A stretch of DNA of 51,002 nt from JAWLGJ01 sp041685145 (lineage in GTDB: Bacteria; Pseudomonadota; Alphaproteobacteria; Rhodospirillales; Magnetospirillaceae): contig JAWLGJ010000024.1 in assembly GCA_041685145.1 (NCBI GenBank), positions 1 to 51,002 on the forward strand, given 5' to 3'. Numbering within the stretch: position 1 is the first letter of the stretch; every line of letters starts with the position of its first letter. Of this stretch, positions 8,288 through 16,218 are shown in pieces. A program made the translations under genes and the position numbers. Below the pieces are notes generated by a model. It worked only from the letters and a program-made list of their open reading frames with translations. It made no database searches and was not told the origin of the DNA.

Positions 8288-8301
8288 TTGACAGATATCA
8301 A
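8288..8301 (-). promoter_or_regulatory. FNR/Dnr-type box before the cytochrome b fusion
   Basis: TTGAC-AGAT-ATCAA on the + strand, which reads TTGAT-ATCT-GTCAA toward the gene: a 10-base dyad with one mismatch to the consensus TTGAT-N4-ATCAA. Centred at 8294.5, it would place a -41.5-type start near 8254, with GCCAAT (8262-8267, minus strand) as a weak -10. The next gene leftward starts at 8222. Confidence 0.6.
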
Positions 8302-8322
8302 GGGGTGCCAAATTACCTTACC

Positions 8323-9144
8323 TCATCCGTTGGTCTTGGCGGCCTCGCGGCGGGCCTGCAGCACCCAGCGCACGAGAATGCCGCCGGTGACCAGAATAAT
8401 CAGCGCGCCGATGGCGATGCCGATGAACAGCGAATAGTCGAAACGGTAGGCATCGGCGGCGGGGTCATAGTTGGTGCAGAAGAACTTCACCCGCTTGACC
8501 AGCGAGTCCATGATGTCGTCCTGCTTGGGGTCGACCCCCAGCACGATGCGCTTCAGCGGCTCGACCAGTTGCGGCAGCAGAAGCGGCTCGCCATAGACCT
8601 GGGCGCGGATGACGCCGTTGGCGTCGACGATGGTGGTCTGCACCAGATGATCGAAGCCGCGCGGCGAGGCCCGGTAGGTGAAGCCCAGGCGGTCCATGAG
8701 GCGGTCGACGGTCTCCTGGTCGCCGCTCAGAAAGGCCCAGTTGTCGAAATTGACCCCCTGGTGCCGGGCATAGGCCGTCATGGCGCCGGGGGTGTCGTTG
8801 GCGGTGTCGAAGCCCACCGTGATCACGTTGAAGCTGTCGGCCCCCAGCGCCTGGCGTGCCTTGCGCACGGCGTCGGCCAGCTCGCGGGTGTTGGCGCGGC
8901 AGACGAAGGGGCAACTGGTGTAGACGGGGCTGATCAGCAGCGGCCGACCGCGGTAGTCGGCGAGGTCGACGGGCTCGCCCCGCCGGTTGAGCAACGTGAA
9001 GCTGCCCAGTTCGCTGCCGACGGCGGCCTGGCTGCGGGCCAGGATGCTGTCGCGGTCGAAGGCCTCGTCTTCGCTGGCCGACGCACCGCCGGCCGGTGCC
9101 GTCAGCAGCACCGCCAAGGCCAGAAGGCTCAACAACAGGCGCAT
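8323..9144 (-). CDS. SCO1/SenC-type copper chaperone
   Basis: A 273-residue thioredoxin-fold protein that in this family delivers Cu to the CuA site of subunit II of heme-copper enzymes or acts as a thiol reductase for it. The copper ligands are visible: C78 and C82 in TSCPFVC, and H166 in RGFDHLVQT. It has an N-terminal signal or anchor (MRLLLSLLALAVLL) and, less usual, a second membrane helix at the C terminus (about 238-260). The ATG at 9144 follows AGGTGGGG; longer in-frame starts upstream would destroy the signal. It lies between the CuA-containing enzyme and the cytochrome b fusion, so metallation of that enzyme's subunit II is its likely job. Confidence 0.92.
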   Translation of the reverse strand: MRLLLSLLALAVLLTAPAGGASASEDEAFDRDSILARSQAAVGSELGSFTLLNRRGEPVDLADYRGRPLLISPVYTSCPFVCRANTRELADAVRKARQALGADSFNVITVGFDTANDTPGAMTAYARHQGVNFDNWAFLSGDQETVDRLMDRLGFTYRASPRGFDHLVQTTIVDANGVIRAQVYGEPLLLPQLVEPLKRIVLGVDPKQDDIMDSLVKRVKFFCTNYDPAADAYRFDYSLFIGIAIGALIILVTGGILVRWVLQARREAAKTNG

Positions 9145-9315
9145 TACCCCACCTAATTTGTCAAGTAGCCGGGAGTGTAGCAGCGAAAGCCCGCCGCCAC
9201 CATCGCGGCGCCGGACGCGCAAGGCAGCCTTACACCAAATGCATAGCACACGGAAGGGCTCCTCGCGACGATGGCCGGGCCAGAACCAGAAACCAATGAA
9301 ATTCATCGGGTACGG

Positions 9316-9368
9316 AAAAACATAAAAAAATGGGGGGCCACGCCCGCGACCGCGGATGCCGGCCCCCC
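9316..9368 (-). terminator. Rho-independent terminator after the heme-copper enzyme operon
   Basis: Read leftward: GGGGGGCC (9368-9361), a loop of about 21 bases that is itself partly paired, then GGCCCCCC (9339-9332), then a run of seven T and further T-rich sequence (9330-9316). It separates the three subunit genes from the sco gene. Confidence 0.75.
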
Positions 9369-9415
9369 GAACCTTGCGGCGGCAAGGCCGCCGCCATCGG
9401 TGGTACCTCGGGTGC

Positions 9416-9455
9416 CGGGGGGGGGGCGGGCGCCCCCGCGCCCCCCCCCGCCGAG
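9416..9455. other. G-run/C-run hairpin just after the catalytic subunit gene
   Basis: A run of ten G (9417-9426) pairs with a run of nine C (9441-9449) around a GC-rich loop, starting a few bases after the stop of the catalytic subunit gene. A smaller GGCGGC/GCCGCC hairpin lies at 9378-9393. A second G/C-run hairpin is at 36126-36173. The sco upstream region (9145-9315) shows no clear promoter. Confidence 0.5.
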
Positions 9456-9459
9456 GCCC

Positions 9460-11193
9460 TTAGCTCATCGGCCACACCGACGCCAGATACTTCCAGTTCA
9501 GGAAGTAGTAGACGACGAAGATGGTCAGGAAGGTCAGGGCGAACACGAAGGTACCGGGCGCCGAGAAACCGGCGACGCCCAGGCCGCTGTGATCGGCCTT
9601 GCCCGGCTCGGCGCGGCGCAGCATCGGGGGCCGCTCGGCGCTGTGCGCCGGGGCGTCCACCCGCTTGCCGAACAGCAGCGAGCCGACCACGACGACGACG
9701 AACATCGCGCCGCCGATGACCGCGACCACGCCGGCGAAGCTGCCCACGCCCATGAGCATGTAGGCACTGGCCGAGTAGTCGTAGCCGATGGCCGCATCGG
9801 TGAAGGCCATGTCCCAGTGGCGCCGCGAGACGCCCAGGGTGCCAGCACCCATCAGCGCCAGCGAAACCACCGACATGCTGATGCCGAAGACGTAGGGCTG
9901 CCACTTCGCCCAGCTCGGCAGGATCAGCTCCCGCTTGAACAGGGTCGGGACCAGGAAGTAGGTGATGGCCATGAAGGCGAGCGTCGTGCCCACCACCACC
10001 GTGGCGTGGAAGTGACCGGGCACATACATGGTGTTGTGGATGATCAGGTTGATCTGCTCGGTGCCCATCACCACGCCGGAGATGCCGCCCAGGAAGCCGA
10101 AGCCGATGAGCGACAGGAACATGCCCGAGAACACCGGGTTGCTCCACGGCGCCTTGCGGATCCACTCGAACAGGCCCTTGTTGAAGCCCTTCTCACGCTG
10201 GGCGACCTCGATCGAGCCCGGAACCGTCAGGCCGTGGATCATGCTGGCCAGCACCGCCAGATACATGGCGTAGCTGGTGTTGAAGATCTTCCACTCCGAG
10301 CTGACGCCGGGGTCCACCAGCAGGTGGTGGGCGGAGGCGAGCTGCAGGAAGAGGATGTACAGCAGGAAGGCGCCGCGGCTGACCTTCTCCGACAGCGGCT
10401 TGGCGCCGAAGACGATCGCGGCGATGGCGTACCAGATGGCCACATGCGCCGAGACGTTGATCTGCTGCGAGGAGTGGCCCAGGGCCCACCACACCAGGCG
10501 GTACATCAGCGGATCGATGTCGCTGATATAGCCGATCGACCACAGCCAGGTCGGGATCAGGACGATCGCGCCCGAGGCGATGGTGAAGATGGCGATGATG
10601 CAGGCCGTCAGGGCGCCGAAGGTCACCAGCGGGATCGAGCCCTCATAGGTGCGCTCGGCCTTGGCGATGACCAGGGTGCCCAGGAAGATGAAGCACGCCA
10701 GCAGCGCGCCCACCGCGAACAGGATCAGCCCCAGATAGAAATTGGGGTTGGCCGGCATGGGCACATAGGACGTCATCATCACGCTGGAGTCGCCGTTCAG
10801 GATGGCGACGTTGTTGATGACCGCGCCCAGCACCATCAGCGCGAAGGCCAGCCAGGCGATCCGCGGCGTTGCCAGCCGGCAGCGCAGCAGCGTCGATGAT
10901 GCGAAATACAGCACGGCGACTTCGAAGAAGATCACCCAGATGATCAGCATGTCGATGCCGTGCGCCGTCAGCACCTGATAGAAGGTGTCCGCCGGCAGCA
11001 GGTGAACCGCCGGCCAGCGGGTCAAGGCCACCAGCAGCGCCAGCACGCCGCCCACCAGCAGCGCCACCACCGCCGCCACGGCGTTGACCTTCATCAGCGT
11101 CTCGGCGGACTTATGGTAAACCAGCCCCGTCTTGGGGCAGGTTCGGAAAAGCGGGCCGGAGGCCCGCGAGACTTCAGTTGCGGTAACCGTCAT
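9460..11193 (-). CDS. B-family heme-copper enzyme subunit I, probably NO reductase (eNOR-like)
   Basis: A 577-residue multi-helix catalytic subunit. Heme and copper ligands are all present: H78 (LTAHGIDML, low-spin heme), H240, H289 and H290 (CuB; SAHHLLVDPG as in ba3 oxidases), H394 and H396 (VPGHFHA). Four residues after H240, where A- and B-family oxygen reductases have the cross-linked Tyr (GHPxVY), this protein has Gln244 (GHSSQQIN). Loss of this Tyr is a mark of NO reductases in the superfamily. The B-family frame with CuA subunit II and Gln here fits the eNOR group as I remember it. Automatic annotation would probably say cytochrome c oxidase subunit I. The gene follows subunit II by 15 bp. 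Confidence 0.85.
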   Translation of the reverse strand: MTVTATEVSRASGPLFRTCPKTGLVYHKSAETLMKVNAVAAVVALLVGGVLALLVALTRWPAVHLLPADTFYQVLTAHGIDMLIIWVIFFEVAVLYFASSTLLRCRLATPRIAWLAFALMVLGAVINNVAILNGDSSVMMTSYVPMPANPNFYLGLILFAVGALLACFIFLGTLVIAKAERTYEGSIPLVTFGALTACIIAIFTIASGAIVLIPTWLWSIGYISDIDPLMYRLVWWALGHSSQQINVSAHVAIWYAIAAIVFGAKPLSEKVSRGAFLLYILFLQLASAHHLLVDPGVSSEWKIFNTSYAMYLAVLASMIHGLTVPGSIEVAQREKGFNKGLFEWIRKAPWSNPVFSGMFLSLIGFGFLGGISGVVMGTEQINLIIHNTMYVPGHFHATVVVGTTLAFMAITYFLVPTLFKRELILPSWAKWQPYVFGISMSVVSLALMGAGTLGVSRRHWDMAFTDAAIGYDYSASAYMLMGVGSFAGVVAVIGGAMFVVVVVGSLLFGKRVDAPAHSAERPPMLRRAEPGKADHSGLGVAGFSAPGTFVFALTFLTIFVVYYFLNWKYLASVWPMS

Positions 11194-11208
11194 CGGTCGC
11201 GCCCCCCT

Positions 11209-11751
11209 TTATTCCACCACGTGTATCTTGCCGACCATCTCGTGATGACCGATACCGCAGTACTCGTTGCACACGACGGTGAACTCGCCGGAGGTATCGG
11301 GCGTGATGGTCACGACCATGTCGTAGCCGGGAATCACCTGCAGGTTGATGTTCTGCGGCTGCAGCGAGAAACCGTGCTGCCAGTCCAGCGACGACAGGTG
11401 GAGCCGGTAGGTTTCGCCCTTCTTCAGCTCCAGGATGGGATACCACTGCCAGAGACGTCCGAACATATAGACGTCGCTGCCGGGGGGCGGCTGGACGACC
11501 GGAATGGCCATGTCCGTCTCGGTGCGGACCTGATAATCCGCCACCATCGCCTCGGTCTTCTCCATGTACGCCTCGGGCGTCGTGCGGTAGGCCTCGTTGG
11601 AGAGGTTCTGCTTACCGTACACGTGCCACAGCGGCATCATGATGAACATGATGATCGACCAGGTCAGGGCGATGGCGATCCACACCACCTCGACGCGGTC
11701 GACGGGTTGTTTCCACCAGACTTTTTGGGCGGGCGGGCTGAGCGTGCTCAT
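11209..11751 (-). CDS. Heme-copper enzyme subunit II with CuA site
   Basis: A 180-residue protein with one membrane helix (about 22-42) and a periplasmic cupredoxin domain. The complete binuclear CuA set is present: H126 (DWQHGFSL), C161, E163, C165, H169 and M172 in CNEYCGIGHHEM. It should therefore take electrons from a c-type cytochrome or a small copper protein and pass them to the low-spin heme of subunit I. Only one membrane helix is seen, as in B-family (ba3-type) enzymes. The ATG at 11751 follows GGGGGAGA; the long in-frame extension upstream is not coding. Confidence 0.93.
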   Translation of the reverse strand: MSTLSPPAQKVWWKQPVDRVEVVWIAIALTWSIIMFIMMPLWHVYGKQNLSNEAYRTTPEAYMEKTEAMVADYQVRTETDMAIPVVQPPPGSDVYMFGRLWQWYPILELKKGETYRLHLSSLDWQHGFSLQPQNINLQVIPGYDMVVTITPDTSGEFTVVCNEYCGIGHHEMVGKIHVVE

Positions 11752-11768
11752 GGCGTCTCCCCCAAGCG

Positions 11769-11945
11769 TTATTGAGCGATCGGAATATGAATGATCTCCA
11801 TGACTCCCCAGATGATGTAGAACACCGTCGGCGATACCACACCCAGGAACAGGAGCAGGAAGGGGTTGTCCAGGACGCGCTGCATAACGGGAATGGGCTC
11901 CCCGCCCGCGTCGTTCTCGACGTTGGCCGCGTCTTCTTCTGCCAT
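11769..11945 (-). CDS. Small single-helix subunit of the heme-copper enzyme
   Basis: A 58-residue protein with an acidic N terminus (MAEEDAANVEND) and one membrane helix (FLLLFLGVVSPTVFYIIWGV). Its position 17 bp before subunit II and the single helix recall the short accessory subunit (IIa) of ba3-type enzymes. The ATG at 11945 is preferred over an upstream TTG because GGGAGA is eight bases away. It is the first gene of the leftward operon. Confidence 0.75.
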   Translation of the reverse strand: MAEEDAANVENDAGGEPIPVMQRVLDNPFLLLFLGVVSPTVFYIIWGVMEIIHIPIAQ

Positions 11946-12042
11946 TACCAATTCTCCCCGTGCACGAAGGTTGCGGGAGGTGCTCCTCCCCCATTATGGG
12001 ATTATGCGGAAAGGACGCTATGCGATGGAAGGGGGTCATTCC

Positions 12043-12056
12043 TTGATGATCGTCAA
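12043..12056. promoter_or_regulatory. FNR/Dnr-type box in the divergent promoter of the heme-copper operon
   Basis: TTGAT-GATC-GTCAA, one mismatch from the perfect dyad. It lies 98 bp before the small-subunit gene and 59 bp before the divergent lipoprotein gene. Reading leftward, CATAGC (12017-12022) is a weak -10 giving a start about 40 bp from the box centre. Reading rightward, a -41.5-type start would fall near 12091. It could serve either or both genes. Confidence 0.65.
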
Positions 12057-12114
12057 GGGCCCTCCCATACCGAATACCTACCTTAGCGCAAAGCCAGAGC
12101 GAGATCATATCGAA

Positions 12115-12792
12115 ATGCACAGACAAGTCACCACACCCGTCGGCGGGGGGCGCATCCGCGGCGGCGCCGTCGCCTCTGCCCTCGTGGCGTTGCTGCTGGC
12201 CGGCTGCGGCCAGGGCGAGGACCGTCAGATCTTCGATCTGCAGCGCCTGACCGAGAACGGCGACGCCTATGCCGGCGGCGGCGACTTCGCGACGCAGCCC
12301 TGGGCCTGCGTGCTGGACCACAACACCGGCCTGGTGTGGGAGGTCAAGAGCGCCGAGCCCGGGTTGCGCGACGCCGACAACACCTACAGCTGGTACCGGC
12401 CCGACGAAGGGCGTCTGGACGAGCGCGAGCGCGGCGCCCAGGACGGCGGCGACTGCGAGGGCAGCGCCTGCGACGTCGCCGCCTACGTCGCGGCGGTCAA
12501 CGCCGAAGGCATGTGCGGCTACAACGACTGGCGGTTGCCGGAGATCGGCGAGTTGACCACCCTCAATGATCCCGCCATCGACCCGCCGGGGCCGACCATT
12601 CCGCTGGCCTACTTCCCGAACAGCCGTTCGGGGGCGTATTGGAGCGCCACCAACTACCGCTTCCACTACACCGGCGCGTGGGTGTGGGATTTCGAATACG
12701 GCTTCGACCGCGTCGACTGGAAGTCGTCGGGCCACTATGTGCGGCTGGTGCGCGGCGACCTGGACCCGGAACGGACGCGGGTGAAGGACTAG
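12115..12792 (+). CDS. DUF1566 (Lcl C-terminal-like) lipoprotein
   Basis: A 225-residue secreted protein with a lipobox (LLAGC at about residue 32), hence probably lipid-anchored after export. The mature part carries the signature blocks of the DUF1566/Lcl domain: NTGLVWEV, GYNDWRLPEIGEL, AYWSATNY and a final GHYVRLVRG. Such domains occur in surface and phage-like adhesins of the C-type-lectin fold group; no specific function is known here. It diverges from the heme-copper operon and shares its control region and FNR-type box. Confidence 0.8.
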   Translation: MHRQVTTPVGGGRIRGGAVASALVALLLAGCGQGEDRQIFDLQRLTENGDAYAGGGDFATQPWACVLDHNTGLVWEVKSAEPGLRDADNTYSWYRPDEGRLDERERGAQDGGDCEGSACDVAAYVAAVNAEGMCGYNDWRLPEIGELTTLNDPAIDPPGPTIPLAYFPNSRSGAYWSATNYRFHYTGAWVWDFEYGFDRVDWKSSGHYVRLVRGDLDPERTRVKD

Positions 12793-12819
12793 GGGCGTGA
12801 TCCGCTCGTGCGCGGTCGC

Positions 12820-12845
12820 GGCCAGCCGCCATTGAGGCGGCGGCC
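12820..12845 (+). terminator. Hairpin after the DUF1566 lipoprotein gene
   Basis: GGCC-A-GCCGCC (12820-12830) pairs with GGCGGCGGCC (12836-12845) around ATTGA, with one bulged A. No T tract. The right arm is the start of the 31-bp dispersed repeat. Confidence 0.45.
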
Positions 12846-12866
12846 AAGCGAGCGGAGCGAGCGCCC
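12836..12866 (-). repeat. 31-bp dispersed intergenic repeat, copy 1
   Basis: The 31 bases are identical, in inverted orientation, to 27756-27786. The core is the direct repeat GCGAGC-GGA-GCGAGC next to GGCGGCGGCC. The rest of the 12793-13031 gap shows no gene. Confidence 0.8.
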
Positions 12867-13031
12867 GGCGAGGGACACAACGGTTAAAGCCGGTTCCATG
12901 TGAGTGGAAGCGGCCCTAGGGCGTCCGCTCGGATGCGGGAGGGGCCGTCGCAGCCCGGAATTGCGGGTGCGGCGGCCGGCGGGCGCTGTATGCTGCCGCC
13001 CGTCCGCGCGGCCTTCAGAGGTGATCTTGAC

Positions 13032-14132
13032 ATGCTGCCCGAACACGTCGAACCGAGACACGAAAAGCAGGTGGCCGCCTGGCTGCTGGTCTGCTGCGCC
13101 CTGATCTTCGGCATGGTGGTGCTGGGGGGCGTGACGCGGCTGACGGGGTCGGGGCTGTCGATGGTGGACTGGGATCCGCTGATGGGGGTGATCCCGCCGC
13201 TGACCGACGCCGACTGGAACGCCGTCTTCGCGAAGTACAAGCAGTACCCGGAATACCAGGTCAAGTATCCGTGGATGACGCTGGAGGGCTTCAAGGTCAT
13301 CTTCGCCTATGAATACGCCCACCGGCTGCTGGGGCGGATCATCGGCCTCGCCTTTTTCGTGCCCTTCGCCTACTTCTTCGTGCGCCGCCGCCTGACGCGC
13401 CGGACGATGCCGAAGCTGGCGGCGCTGTTCGTCCTCGGTGCGCTGCAGGGGGTGATGGGCTGGTTCATGGTGATGAGCGGCCTGGTCGACGTGCCGCATG
13501 TCTCGCAGTACCGCCTCACGGCGCATCTGATGCTGGCGGTGCTCATCCTCGCCTATATGCTGTGGGTGGCCCTGGACCTCTACGAGCCCAAGTCCCTGCC
13601 GGGGACGGTGGCGGCGCCGGTGCGGCGGCTGGCGACGGCCTCGCTGGTCCTAAGCGTCCTCACCATCACCTCGGGCGGCTTCGTGGCGGGGTTGCAGGCC
13701 GGGCACGCCTACAACACCTTCCCGCTGATGGCCGGCAAGCTCATCCCCGACGGCCTGTTCACCGCCTCGCCCTGGTGGCTGTCGGCCTTCGAGGACATCA
13801 CCACCGTGCAGTTCGACCACCGCGTGCTGGCGCTGACGACGGCGGCGCTGGTGGTCGCCACCTGGATCGCCGGCCTGCGCCAGCCCGTCGCCGACGTCCT
13901 GCGCCGGCGGCTGCACCTGATGCTGCTGGCCGCGGCGGCCCAGGTGGCCCTGGGCATCACCACCCTGTTGCTGGTGGTGCCGGTGCCGCTGGCGGCGGCC
14001 CACCAGGCCGGCGCGCTGGTGCTGCTGGGGGCGCTGATCTGGCTGCGCCACGGCATCGCGCTCTCCGCCCGTCAGTCGTCCCCGGCGTCGGTGGAGGCGG
14101 CGGCGGGCCGCGGGGAAGTGGCGGTGAAATAG
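13032..14132 (+). CDS. ctaA: Heme A synthase
   Basis: Oxidises the C8 methyl of heme O to a formyl group to make heme A for aa3-type oxidases (inner membrane). The 366-residue, eight-helix protein has the alphaproteobacterial CtaA hallmarks: GGVTRLTGSGLSMVDW early, a heme-ligand His in EYAHRLLGR, LTAHLMLA, then FDHRVLA and AAAHQAGALVLL in the second half. The ATG at 13032 follows GAGGTGATC. It implies that the organism has an aa3 oxidase elsewhere. Its 3' end overlaps the convergent acetyltransferase gene by 61 bp. Confidence 0.95.
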   Translation: MLPEHVEPRHEKQVAAWLLVCCALIFGMVVLGGVTRLTGSGLSMVDWDPLMGVIPPLTDADWNAVFAKYKQYPEYQVKYPWMTLEGFKVIFAYEYAHRLLGRIIGLAFFVPFAYFFVRRRLTRRTMPKLAALFVLGALQGVMGWFMVMSGLVDVPHVSQYRLTAHLMLAVLILAYMLWVALDLYEPKSLPGTVAAPVRRLATASLVLSVLTITSGGFVAGLQAGHAYNTFPLMAGKLIPDGLFTASPWWLSAFEDITTVQFDHRVLALTTAALVVATWIAGLRQPVADVLRRRLHLMLLAAAAQVALGITTLLLVVPVPLAAAHQAGALVLLGALIWLRHGIALSARQSSPASVEAAAGRGEVAVK

Positions 14133-15223
14133 CCGCCCTCCTCGGGCACCGGCAGGTGGTCGAGGTCGCTGTCGGCGAAGGTGACGAACCAGCGCGACGG
14201 GTCGCGCAGGTGGGCGAACGACTCCTCGGCGTCGGGCCGGATGTGCACCATCAACCGCTGTCCCGGCCGGCGCGCGAAGCCGGTGGCGGCCAGGGCGCGG
14301 CCGGCGGCGGGGGCTGGGCACAGGCATTGCAGCACCACCGCGCCGGTGCGCCGGGCGGCGACGACCGCGTGGGCCAGCAGCACCGCCTGCCAGCGGCGCG
14401 GGCACAGGAAATCCACCAACAGGGCCCGATGCAGCCCCCGGCGCGCCTCGACACTCTCGCGCAGCACGAAATAGCCCAGCGGCCGGCCGCCGCGCAGCAG
14501 CAGATAGCGCCGATAGGCCGCGGCGCCGGGGGCGTCGTCGAAGCGCCAGCGCAGGGCGGCGCCGTCGCGCCGGGCCATCACGGCATAGTCGCGGCGGCAG
14601 GCCTCCCAGATGGCGTCGGCGCGGGCGTCGAAGCGCTCCAGCCGGACGCAGGCCACCCCGGTCGCGGCGATCAGCGGCGGCAGCGCCAGACGGTCGGCGG
14701 CGGTCATCGCCGGCGCCGCCAGCCGCGACAGCGCCCGCGCCTTGCCGCCCACCGACGGCGGCAACGGCCGAAGCAGGCGCCACCAGCGCGGCGCGTCCCC
14801 CAGGTCTTGCCAGCCGGCGCGGCGCATGGCCTTTTGCGCGGCCTCGGCGACGCCGAGGGCGACCGTCACCGGGCGGCTGCCGGTCAGCGCCGCCAGCAAG
14901 GCCGGGGCCACGCCCCGCAGCCGCCATTCGGGCGCCACCATCAGGTCGATGGCCCACAGGCTCCGCAGGCGCTGCCCGCCGGCCTCCAGTTCGAACGGCA
15001 GGCCCGCCTGCACGCCCACCACCGCCTCGTTGCGGTGGCACAGCCACATCTCCGGAATCTCGGGGGCGCGCAGCGGATGACGGGTGCCGCGCCAGGCGAC
15101 GGTGGCGGCCTCGGTCTGGCGCGCGCCCGCCCCGTAATGGTGGGCCTGGAAGGCGAGAACATCCGGCAGGTCCGCCGCCGTGACCCGCCGCACATCGCGG
15201 CCGAGGCGCCGGGCGGCGGTCAC
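14072..15223 (-). CDS. GNAT-family acetyltransferase of the polysaccharide locus
   Basis: A 383-residue protein with a GNAT-like fold in its N-terminal half: LWAIDLMVAPEWRLRGVAPALL corresponds to the beta4/alpha3 acetyl-CoA pyrophosphate loop (R-x-x-G-V/A). A second region (about 215-360) may be another GNAT-like domain. It starts at a GTG whose last bases form the stop of the NAD-synthetase-like gene (GTGA), so the two are coupled. It is the last gene of the six-gene leftward unit and is probably an N-acyltransferase acting on the group made by that module. The substrate is unknown. Confidence 0.75.
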   Translation of the reverse strand: MTAARRLGRDVRRVTAADLPDVLAFQAHHYGAGARQTEAATVAWRGTRHPLRAPEIPEMWLCHRNEAVVGVQAGLPFELEAGGQRLRSLWAIDLMVAPEWRLRGVAPALLAALTGSRPVTVALGVAEAAQKAMRRAGWQDLGDAPRWWRLLRPLPPSVGGKARALSRLAAPAMTAADRLALPPLIAATGVACVRLERFDARADAIWEACRRDYAVMARRDGAALRWRFDDAPGAAAYRRYLLLRGGRPLGYFVLRESVEARRGLHRALLVDFLCPRRWQAVLLAHAVVAARRTGAVVLQCLCPAPAAGRALAATGFARRPGQRLMVHIRPDAEESFAHLRDPSRWFVTFADSDLDHLPVPEEGGYFTATSPRPAAASTDAGDD

Positions 15224-16218
15224 GACAGGGCGACCGGCTCGACCAGAGCGGCGTCGGCCAGATTGCGCGCCGCGGCGACGCGCTTGCGGCGGATGTCGTT
15301 CCAGGCCCGCTGCACCTGCTCGGCCGACAGCCGCAGCGGGCGACCGGCATCCGCCGCCGCCACGCCGTTGGACAGCGCCCACAGCAGCCGGTCCATCGCG
15401 TGCCAGGGCAGCCCGAAATAGAACTCCTCCTGGGTCTGGTCGAGGCTGTAGGTGTCGGTCGACGGCGGCTGGCGCCGGATCTCGTTGGGCACCCCGAGAT
15501 GCCCGGCCAGCGCGTAGACCTGGCTCTTGTAGAGGTGGGCGATGGGCTTGATATCGGCGAGGCCGTCGCCGCCGCGCACGAAGAAGCCCAATTCGTATTC
15601 CAGCCGGTTGGGCGTGCCCAGCACGGCGTAGTTCAGCCGCTCGGCGTGCTGGTACTCCATCAGCTTGCGCATCCGCTGCTTCATGTTCGTGGCGGCGGTG
15701 ACCTGCAGATAGACCGCCGCCGGCATTCGCGCCCGGCGCTCTTCGCCCTCGGGGGTGCGCACCACCAGGTCGAACTGCGACAGCCGTTCGTCCTCCACCG
15801 GGTTGGTGGCCAGGACGATCTTCTGCCGCCAGCCGGCGCCGTAGTCGGGAAACAGCTCCCGGATGGCGGCGTCGCGCCGGCGGTAGCAGCCCGCCGCCTC
15901 CAGCGGCGCGGTCAGCTCTTCGACCTCATAGGCGATGCCCAGCGCCCGGCACAGCGCCTGGGCCCGCTCGAAGGCGTCCGGCGGGCAGTCACGCTCGGGC
16001 ATCAGCAGGCCCAGCACCCGGCCGGCGCCCAGGGCGCGGGCGGCCAGGGCGGCGCAGACGGCGGAATCGACGCCGCCGCTGATGCCCACCACCACCCCGC
16101 GTCGGCGCAGGCGCTGCGAAAGCGCCGCGCGCATGGCCCGGGCGATGCGGCGGGTCTCGTCCTCGCAGTCCAGCGCCAGATCCTGGTCAAGGACATCGAC
16201 GTGCGAACGCTCCATCAT
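15220..16218 (-). CDS. NAD-synthetase-like ATP-pyrophosphatase
   Basis: A 332-residue member of the NadE family (ammonia-dependent NAD synthetase), with the PP-loop SGGVDS at 47-52 and the well-kept blocks NMKQRMRKLMEY, GTPNRLEYELGFFVRGGDG and LYKSQVYALAGHLGVP. It is about 55 residues longer than typical NadE and has no glutaminase domain. Its place between an asparagine-synthetase-like gene and a GNAT gene, with overlaps at both ends (ATGA and GTGA), argues that it adenylates and amidates a carboxylate in polysaccharide decoration rather than serving NAD synthesis. This is inferred from context; true NadE activity is not excluded. Confidence 0.8.
   Translation of the reverse strand: MMERSHVDVLDQDLALDCEDETRRIARAMRAALSQRLRRRGVVVGISGGVDSAVCAALAARALGAGRVLGLLMPERDCPPDAFERAQALCRALGIAYEVEELTAPLEAAGCYRRRDAAIRELFPDYGAGWRQKIVLATNPVEDERLSQFDLVVRTPEGEERRARMPAAVYLQVTAATNMKQRMRKLMEYQHAERLNYAVLGTPNRLEYELGFFVRGGDGLADIKPIAHLYKSQVYALAGHLGVPNEIRRQPPSTDTYSLDQTQEEFYFGLPWHAMDRLLWALSNGVAAADAGRPLRLSAEQVQRAWNDIRRKRVAAARNLADAALVEPVALS

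Noticed and set aside
9145..9164. TTGACA just before the sco start as a -35 promoter element
   Set aside because: It overlaps the ribosome-binding region, so a start 17 bp downstream would fall inside the coding sequence.
9271..10899. A 542-codon open frame on the + strand opposite the heme-copper subunit I gene
   Set aside because: Composition is His/Arg/Gln/Gly-rich with no family motif, while the opposite strand codes a protein with all heme and copper ligands.
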